A DNA stretch of 21,468 bases from CAZBUK01 sp964495085 (lineage in GTDB: Bacteria; Bacteroidota; Ignavibacteria; T3Sed10-11), in assembly GCA_964495085.1 (NCBI GenBank), contig CAZBUK010000071.1:1-21468 (forward strand), written 5' to 3'. Below the pieces are notes generated by a model that saw only the letters and a program-made list of their open reading frames with translations, did not search any database and was not told the DNA's origin. Below, in pieces: positions 7,394 through 13,473 of the stretch. The position numbers were made by a program, and so were the translations under genes. The number at the start of each line of letters is the position of its first letter. Position 1 is the first letter of the stretch.

Positions 7394-7409
7394 GCAAGCA
7401 CTATGCCAA
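7394..7409 (-). promoter_or_regulatory. Sigma-54 (RpoN) promoter of the ABC transporter genes
   Basis: On minus the sequence is TTGGCATAGTGCTTGC followed by A. The invariant GG and GC are separated by exactly 10 bases, and TTGGCA (-24) and TTGCA (-12) match the YTGGCAC-N5-TTGCW consensus closely. Transcription would start near 7382, leaving about a 50-nt leader before the permease. The gene immediately upstream on the same strand encodes a sigma-54 activator, which supports the call. Confidence 0.8.
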
Positions 7410-7537
7410 TAAATAATCTACGAAAAGCGAAAGGTATGGGGATTGATTACTACAGCATGAAAAAGCTGATGGAATACTTTTGTCCCTTTCGAGAGGTATC
7501 AATATAAAACTCATTTAATTTACGGAGATATTAGGTG

Positions 7538-7571
7538 GACATCCATGTCTGAGGTACAGCCACTACTGTCC
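7538..7571. promoter_or_regulatory. Candidate activator-binding sites upstream of the sigma-54 promoter
   Basis: Two adjacent inverted repeats: GACATCCATGTC (7538-7549) and ACAG-N6-CTGT with flanking GG/CC (7553-7571). They lie about 130-175 bp upstream of the sigma-54 promoter, just past the activator gene, the usual distance for enhancer-like sites of such activators. The link is inferred from position and symmetry only. Confidence 0.35.
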
Positions 7572-7586
7572 GGGGAATGTACAAAG

Positions 7587-8642
7587 TTATATCCGGCGAT
7601 CATTCCCGGGTCTGTATTGAATTCCAAGTTTTTTTATTTTTCTCCTGAGTGTCTTTATGGAAAAACCGGCGACCGATGCCGCTTCACGGTGTTTTCCCCC
7701 GGTCCGGTATAAAAGCTCCGTGAGATAGGCTTTATCGCATTCCATCAGAATGGTGCCGTTGTCCGGAAGGAAATTCATTTCCGGAAAGACATTCTCAAAC
7801 AAACTCAAAGAATCTCCTTTTCTATACGAGAGATATGCTTCCACGTGGCCAGGCAATAGAACGAGTATTCCATCTTCGGCGCTCGCCGCCTCCATATGCT
7901 CGAGAACTGCCCGCTCGATCACGCCTTCGAGCTCACGGACGTTGCCCGGCCAGTGATATTGTCTCAGCATCCGTACCGTCGCCGCAGGTACACGCGCTTC
8001 TTTCCGATAAAATTTTCCTACATATATCTGAGCAAAGTATTCGGAAAGGGGTCCGATCTCATCCGGACGCCTGCGAAGCGGAGGAATATGAACTGAATGT
8101 CTGTTGATGCGGTAATAGAAATCGCTCCTGATTTTTCCGAGCCGTGCAGCCTCCGCCGGATCGGCATTCGATGCAAATATCATGGTAACATCTACCCGGA
8201 TCTCGGGCTTCTTCGGGTCGTGTCCGACGCGTCTGAAGGTGCGGTATTGCAGAAACTGCAGCAGCTTAAGCTGGATATGCTCGGGAAGATCCGATATCTC
8301 CGGAAAGTATAAGGTCCCTCCGTCAGCCGCCTCGAATATACCATGTTTCTCCCTTTCCGCCCCGGTAAACGATCCTTTCTCATGGCCGAACAGTTCCGAT
8401 TCGAGGATCGTCTCGCTGATAGCGCTTAGCGATACCTGGATAAACGGTTTATCACTACGCGGACTGATGGTATGGATCTCGCGGGCAATAAGGTCCTTAC
8501 CGACACCGGTCTCGCCGGCGAGCAGGACCGTATTCGCGTGAAATGCAAATTTTGTGATGCTCGCGTGGATATCGCGCATCGCTTGCCCGCCGACGATAAA
8601 CCGGTGAGTATATTCTGAGGTATTCGGAAAGGTGCCGGACAT
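7587..8642 (-). CDS. Sigma-54-dependent activator without sensory domain (PspF-like)
   Basis: The 351-aa protein starts almost directly with the AAA+ domain: Walker A GETGVGKD (43-50), the sigma-54-contacting loop as GSFTGA (90-95) in ELFGHEKGSFTGA, a Walker B region GGTLYFPEI (108-116), and IRSDFYYRIN (171-180) with the arginine-finger region. A Fis-type helix-turn-helix is at about 305-343. No receiver, GAF or PAS domain precedes it, as in PspF, so activity is probably set by expression or a partner protein. The Walker B Asp is Pro (114) while the catalytic Glu remains. It probably drives the sigma-54 promoter 180 bp downstream for the ABC genes. Its own transcript starts from a consensus sigma-70 promoter. 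Confidence 0.92.
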   Translation of the reverse strand: MSGTFPNTSEYTHRFIVGGQAMRDIHASITKFAFHANTVLLAGETGVGKDLIAREIHTISPRSDKPFIQVSLSAISETILESELFGHEKGSFTGAEREKHGIFEAADGGTLYFPEISDLPEHIQLKLLQFLQYRTFRRVGHDPKKPEIRVDVTMIFASNADPAEAARLGKIRSDFYYRINRHSVHIPPLRRRPDEIGPLSEYFAQIYVGKFYRKEARVPAATVRMLRQYHWPGNVRELEGVIERAVLEHMEAASAEDGILVLLPGHVEAYLSYRKGDSLSLFENVFPEMNFLPDNGTILMECDKAYLTELLYRTGGKHREAASVAGFSIKTLRRKIKKLGIQYRPGNDRRI

Positions 8643-9007
8643 ACGATTCGCTCAGTAATAAAAAGTTCGATCGAACGATCGACACATCGCGCGAGAGAAG
8701 AATGCAGTAGGGTTTCAGAAATCCCGGCTTTTGGGAGGGTCGATGAGACTCTATACAGGCGATATGTGGCACAGCGGTGTTACAAACTCTCTAACTGCGG
8801 ATCGACATAAGAGTTAAAAATTATACCAAATTCAATGTGGAATGTCAAGTGTCCGTGAGCGTCGCCTATTCACCGACGTCCGGGTTTCGACTCTTCTTCG
8901 TTCATTCCCGGATCCTCAATCGTAATACAACCACGAGGTACACCGGCGAGATCCGGTTCGGATGATTTCATTATGCAAAACGATTATCCGGCAGGATGAA
9001 GCGGGAA
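8643..9007. other. Upstream region and leader of the sigma-54 activator gene
   Basis: No gene is supported. The region holds a consensus sigma-70 promoter (8820-8848, minus) and, in the resulting leader of about 170 nt, a CGATCGTTCGATCG palindrome (about 8667-8680) near the activator start. A frame beginning at GTG 8772 overlaps the activator start out of frame; I consider it chance. Confidence 0.5.
8820..8848 (-). promoter_or_regulatory. Consensus sigma-70 promoter of the activator gene
   Basis: On minus, TTGACA and TATAAT are separated by exactly 17 bases, a perfect match to the housekeeping consensus. Transcription would start near 8813, giving a leader of about 170 nt before the activator ATG at 8642. 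Such strength suggests constitutive or repressor-controlled expression. Confidence 0.85.
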
Positions 9008-11383
9008 TCATCTTCCCCAATTACTTCCCGAGGCAATGAGATACGCACCCGACGCAAAAAGCATGACCGCGATAAAACCGAATTCAACCGCGATCACGGT
9101 CGCCAATACCGTGCTCACTACCGACATACAACCGTTGATTCCCCAACTCCACGGAACAAGTTCCCGGTTCAGAGCGGATACATACCGAACGCCGAGCGGG
9201 AATGGAATTCCCATAAAGCATGCGGGCAGACCGATAATTAAAAATGCCATTACAGCTCTGATGCCGAACGAATAACCTATCGTTAGTTCAAGAATGAACG
9301 GCAGGAGAAGGATATAAACGAGGATGATGCCGGCGATGAGTCCCGTTGCATTCCGTAGATTCCGCCCGGTCGCGCGAAGCCGGGACGAAACGATACTCCC
9401 TGCCCCCGAGCAAAGCAACAGTGAGGTGATCACCGCCGCGACCGAGTATACCGGTTGTCCGAGATAGAGTATAAAACGTTGTATCAGAACGATCTCGAAG
9501 AACATAAACCCGAGTCCCAGGCCGCCGAAGTAAAAAATCGTCCAGCCCCTCCCCTTCCCCTTGAAACCGATTCTGAAGAGAGGCGCAACGATGAGTGCAA
9601 CGGCAGCGAAGCATATCTGCAGAAATGTAACGGCCACAACCAGGTATCCGACTTCGATGAACGGCAGCACTCTATCCCCAAACTGCCGTCGTACATGGGC
9701 AAGACTCTCCCACCGAAGAAACTGCGAGAAATATGGCCGGTTGTCCGTGGCGGGACGAATGTTGAAACCGTATTCTACGAAGAGGACGGCTCCGTCCGTT
9801 GCAACGAGCTCGTCTACATAGCCAAAGAAATTCAGGTCGCCGATATCGTTATACCGATTACGTTCTTCCGGTTCGAGTCCGGGGAGAAGAAGGGGATCGA
9901 AAAACATGCTCCGGCAAAACGTACGAACTGCCGATACCGCTTTTTCGTCAACCGGTGTACGGTGAACGGTAAACGTGACGGTTCCCCAGCTCCGCACCGC
10001 GATGAGGTGTTCTGTAGGATCCGTGACTCCTTCCGATGCAAGCAATCCGACGAGCGTAGAGAGGGTCTTCAATGGATTTTTCACGGGATAATCCATCCAC
10101 GATGTCACGGCTATCGCACCGTTCCCCGTCAAGCTGCGCCACATCTCGGAGAATGCCTCCTGCGTCAACAGATATTGCTCCTGCATAGCATACAGGCCGG
10201 CGGATCCTCCGAACGTCTCGATTGTCGGCAGCACGATAAGGTCGTATACCGCGCCGGTTGTCTTCAGATATGTCCGGGGTTCGACGGCGAGCAGTTCCAC
10301 GGAATCCAGCATGAAGAGCGAATCGATCTCCGGCGCATAGACATCCAGGAGCAATTCCGTCACCGGCACGTTCGGTTCGACGGCTATCGTTTTGCGTGCG
10401 CCACGTGTCACCGCCTGTGAGACATCCATTCCGGTGCCCGCCTGTAAGACGAGAACACGCTTGCGGGTCCCCGTTATGTACGGGAGCGCTTTAGTCGTAT
10501 AGTCCATCAGGTGTACGGAGTCCGATCTCGACCATGATGCCAAGGGACCGAACCAGTCGCCGTTGTTGAACACCGCCTTCCGGACGGGGATCTCGCCGCG
10601 GTATGCAAGACTTAATCCGGGAGCGTGGCGCAGTGCGTCCGTGCTGACTACCTGAACGAAACCGAAAGGGCTTGAGCGTTCATACTCGATCTCTGCGCCG
10701 GGGAGATTCAAGGTACGACTGACGCTCTTATATTCGGATATTCCCGCGGAGGGAGGATATAAAACGGCATACCCCGATACCATAACCGCGACGAGGACGG
10801 CAGGCAGAAGTACAATCCGGTACTTTTTGGTGATCAGCAGCGCTCCGGCTGCGATCGCAATGAGCGCCAGAACGCCCGGCAGCTCCTGGGGATGCAGGAT
10901 CCAGAGCCCGGCGACGGCCGCGACGCCGCCTATCCCGGATCCTGCCAGATTCGAAAAATAGACCTTTCCTATGGTTTCGGTATACCGCACGAAAGATAAT
11001 CCGATTGCGAGTGCTCCGAAAAAGAAGGGGATCATATACATGAGGTAGGTTGTAGCAAGAAGCCGCAGCTGCGACGAATCGACGAACAGAAGATACATGT
11101 CGAATCCGCCTGCGGCAGTTCCCGCGGCAAAGACTGCCGCCGCCATCGTTGTACCGCAGCAGAGCATCAGAACGGGGAGCAATAGTTCGGATCTATCGAG
11201 AAACCACCGTCGTGAGATGGCGAGGACCGTCCCGCTGAAACCGAACCCAAGCATCGCGACGGATATGATCATATACGCAAAATGGTACCACTGCGAATAT
11301 GACAGGATCTGCATGAGAACAAGCTGGAAGGCGATAAGCGCAACCGAGAGTAACCCTATCGAGAACAGTAGACGCTTCGGCAT
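9008..11383 (-). CDS. Membrane protein with central spermidine-synthase-like domain
   Basis: About seven membrane segments (1-215) precede a soluble spermidine-synthase-like Rossmann domain (about 230-500), followed by more membrane segments (about 570-785). The nucleotide-binding segment is RVLVLQAGTGMDVSQAV with IAVEPN after it, and YDLIVLP follows where aminopropyltransferases have an acidic active-site stretch (DxxDP); those acids are missing. The N- and C-terminal membrane domains match a known group of membrane-embedded SpeE-like proteins of unclear activity. I chose ATG 11383 (791 aa); an in-frame TTG at 11416 is possible, and neither has a clear ribosome site. It may follow pcm, whose stop lies about 160 bp upstream. 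Confidence 0.8.
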   Translation of the reverse strand: MPKRLLFSIGLLSVALIAFQLVLMQILSYSQWYHFAYMIISVAMLGFGFSGTVLAISRRWFLDRSELLLPVLMLCCGTTMAAAVFAAGTAAGGFDMYLLFVDSSQLRLLATTYLMYMIPFFFGALAIGLSFVRYTETIGKVYFSNLAGSGIGGVAAVAGLWILHPQELPGVLALIAIAAGALLITKKYRIVLLPAVLVAVMVSGYAVLYPPSAGISEYKSVSRTLNLPGAEIEYERSSPFGFVQVVSTDALRHAPGLSLAYRGEIPVRKAVFNNGDWFGPLASWSRSDSVHLMDYTTKALPYITGTRKRVLVLQAGTGMDVSQAVTRGARKTIAVEPNVPVTELLLDVYAPEIDSLFMLDSVELLAVEPRTYLKTTGAVYDLIVLPTIETFGGSAGLYAMQEQYLLTQEAFSEMWRSLTGNGAIAVTSWMDYPVKNPLKTLSTLVGLLASEGVTDPTEHLIAVRSWGTVTFTVHRTPVDEKAVSAVRTFCRSMFFDPLLLPGLEPEERNRYNDIGDLNFFGYVDELVATDGAVLFVEYGFNIRPATDNRPYFSQFLRWESLAHVRRQFGDRVLPFIEVGYLVVAVTFLQICFAAVALIVAPLFRIGFKGKGRGWTIFYFGGLGLGFMFFEIVLIQRFILYLGQPVYSVAAVITSLLLCSGAGSIVSSRLRATGRNLRNATGLIAGIILVYILLLPFILELTIGYSFGIRAVMAFLIIGLPACFMGIPFPLGVRYVSALNRELVPWSWGINGCMSVVSTVLATVIAVEFGFIAVMLFASGAYLIASGSNWGR

Positions 11384-11546
11384 ATATGGCGTAAGCAGAT
11401 ATTTAGTAATTTTCAAAGCTGCAGGGCAGCGGTACGGCGGATAGTAAGGTGTGCATCCATGCAGAAAACATCGGGTATGCAGGATCGATTACGGGCGTAT
11501 ATCGGTTCTATAGCCATCCGGGGCTCCGTGGTATACTATCCGGTCT

Positions 11547-12239
11547 TCACTCCTCCCTTCTGAACGGTACAAAACGGACCGGCATCAGACTACGGGTCGT
11601 CATCTCCTCTCCGCGCTTTTCAACAAGCATAAGCTGTTGAATGAAGAACGGAGAACCGACGGGGATGATCATTCTGCCCCCGTCCTTCAACTGATCGAGC
11701 AGAGGGGGAGGGATATGTTCCGCGGCGGCCGTTACGACGATCGCATCGAACGGCGCATGCTCTTCCCAGCCGTGGTAGCCGTCCGCGATCTTTACCGAGA
11801 CATTGTCATATCCCAGACGCTTCAGCCGTTCAGCGGCGCCGTGTCCCAGTTCGGGAATGATCTCAATCGTATACACGGAATCCACGATTTCCGCCAATAC
11901 GGCGGCCTGATATCCCGAACCAGCGCCGATCTCCAGGACACGGTGCTCCCGCGAGACCCCGACGATCTCGGTCATGAATGCGACGATATACGGCTGCGAG
12001 ATAGTCTGTCCGAATCCGATCGGCAGGGGATTGTCGTTGTAAGCCGAGCGGATCTGTTCGTCGGGAACGAAGAGATGCCGCGGAACACGCTGCATCGCAC
12101 GGAGTGTCGCCGCGTCGGTAATGCCCCGTCCCTCGATCTGGGTTCGGACCATGCGCTCTCTCTGTTCCGCAAACCGGTCCTGAGACGATGCATGAACGGT
12201 ACATATAATGAGCAAAGGTAGTGCGAAGGTTTTCATCAT
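11547..12239 (-). CDS. pcm: Exported protein-L-isoaspartate O-methyltransferase
   Basis: The 230-aa protein has the PCMT features: ALRAMQRVPRHLFVP, NDNPLPIGFGQTISQPYIVA, the SAM-binding motif VLEIGAGSGYQ, and DAIVVTAAAEHIPPPLLDQLKDGGRMIIPVG. The enzyme methylates isoaspartyl residues to start repair of damaged proteins. Residues 1-20 (MMKTFALPLLIICTVHASS) form a signal peptide, which cytosolic Pcm lacks, so a periplasmic site is predicted. ATG at 12239 or 12236 fits the signal peptide; upstream codons are unlikely. It is divergent from the YjbQ-family gene with a 91-bp gap. A SAM source in the periplasm is not obvious, which makes the localisation puzzling. Confidence 0.9.
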   Translation of the reverse strand: MMKTFALPLLIICTVHASSQDRFAEQRERMVRTQIEGRGITDAATLRAMQRVPRHLFVPDEQIRSAYNDNPLPIGFGQTISQPYIVAFMTEIVGVSREHRVLEIGAGSGYQAAVLAEIVDSVYTIEIIPELGHGAAERLKRLGYDNVSVKIADGYHGWEEHAPFDAIVVTAAAEHIPPPLLDQLKDGGRMIIPVGSPFFIQQLMLVEKRGEEMTTRSLMPVRFVPFRREE

Positions 12240-12330
12240 AATATAGTTGGTATGAAAAAAGGACTTGAAAATCAAGACCGGATTGGTTTACTTATCATTT
12301 CGACGAATAGAGACCGGAGGAAATTCGACC

Positions 12331-12759
12331 ATGTTATGGTTTCAGAAAGAGATTACGTTGCCGCGCCGGGGTCGCGGGTTTCACATCATTACCGACGATG
12401 TGCTTGATGCGGTGCCGGAAATCAGGCGCATCCGAACGGGTCTCGCTCACATCTTCATTAAGCACACGAGCGCAAGTCTAACCCTGAACGAGAATGCCGA
12501 TCCCGACGTCCGGACAGATCTCGAGACCCACTTCACACGAACGGTACCGGAGGATGCATCGTACTATCTCCATACGCTCGAAGGACGCGACGATATGACA
12601 TCCCACATCAAGAGTGTCACAATCGGCTCAAGCGTTTCGATTCCCATCACGAACGGCCGGTTCAACCTCGGAACCTGGCAGGGAATATTTTTATGCGAAC
12701 ATCGGAATGCCCCGCACCGGCGATCTATCGTCGTGACGATTGCCGGTACTGATACATGA
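12331..12759 (+). CDS. yjbQ: YjbQ/UPF0047 family protein
   Basis: The 142-aa protein matches the single-domain YjbQ family over its length: GLAHIFIKHTSASLTLNENADP in the middle and NLGTWQGIFLCEHRNAPHRR near the end. The family has been linked to a weak thiamine-phosphate synthase activity, but its physiological role is unsettled. I chose ATG 12331 because GGAGG lies 10 nt upstream; an in-frame TTG at 12265 would add 22 residues not typical of the family. It diverges from pcm and is followed after 151 bp by a methyltransferase gene. Confidence 0.92.
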   Translation: MLWFQKEITLPRRGRGFHIITDDVLDAVPEIRRIRTGLAHIFIKHTSASLTLNENADPDVRTDLETHFTRTVPEDASYYLHTLEGRDDMTSHIKSVTIGSSVSIPITNGRFNLGTWQGIFLCEHRNAPHRRSIVVTIAGTDT

Positions 12760-12910
12760 ACACATACAGATCACGAAGCGGCGCTTTTCAACTGTCCGAC
12801 GCCGAATATTGATGACAATCCATCGATAGTGTGATTTGCTATTCTTCGATGAAATGGTGATATTATGAGTTTAATTTATGCTCCGGACCTATACCGAGGA
12901 AGCGTCGCCT

Positions 12911-13471
12911 ATGAAACGCTCAAAGAGCAATTTGTCCTTCATCCGGGAATTTATCAGGGACAGGAACGTAGCTTCTCTCTTTCCGACCTCCTCGTTCGCG
13001 GTCAAACGAGCATTTAAAACGATGGATCTAGCCAATCTGAAAATCATTGTTGAATACGGTCCGGGCGACGGGGCATTCACCAGACGGCTGCTGAAACTAC
13101 TTCCTCCGGACGCCCGGCTCATCGCCATTGAGACCAATCTTCGTTTTGTGAAAGAACTCGAACGCATTTCCGACTCCCGGCTCACCGTCGTCCACGATTC
13201 CGCGGAGAACATACTTTCGATACTCGAAGAACTCGGATACGCGAACGTCGACTGCATACTATCGGGTATTCCGTTCACCTTCCTGAAGACCAGACAGAGA
13301 GTTTCCATCGTCCAGAAAAGCCGGGAAGCGCTGAAACCCGACGGAGTTTTTCTCGTGTACCAGAATTCCTATTATGCGGTCAAGTATCTCGAAAAGGAAT
13401 TCTCCTCCATCAAGCGGGATTTCGAACCACGAAACCTTCCTCCGCTCTTTATCATGCGCTGTATGCCCTGA
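12911..13471 (+). CDS. SAM-dependent methyltransferase, PmtA/KsgA-like fold
   Basis: The 186-aa protein has the class I methyltransferase motif IVEYGPGDGAFTRRLL (about residues 47-62), an acidic strand end (IAIETN) and SGIPF (about 120-124) in the place of the NPPY-type motif of adenine and phospholipid N-methyltransferases. Small proteins of this kind are often annotated phospholipid N-methyltransferase or rRNA adenine methyltransferase; the substrate cannot be decided here. ATG 12911 follows GAGGA by 10 nt. Its stop codon (CCC TGA) faces the stop of the CHAT gene with only two bases between, forming a palindrome. Confidence 0.8.
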   Translation: MKRSKSNLSFIREFIRDRNVASLFPTSSFAVKRAFKTMDLANLKIIVEYGPGDGAFTRRLLKLLPPDARLIAIETNLRFVKELERISDSRLTVVHDSAENILSILEELGYANVDCILSGIPFTFLKTRQRVSIVQKSREALKPDGVFLVYQNSYYAVKYLEKEFSSIKRDFEPRNLPPLFIMRCMP

Positions 13472-13473
13472 AC

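Noticed and set aside
8497..8772. Minus-strand frame overlapping the activator start
   Set aside because: Out of frame with the activator and unlike any domain; starts at GTG without a ribosome site.
9455..10420. 321-codon plus-strand frame
   Set aside because: Antisense to the spermidine-synthase-like membrane protein, whose frame has clear domain structure; the long open frame reflects GC-biased codon positions.
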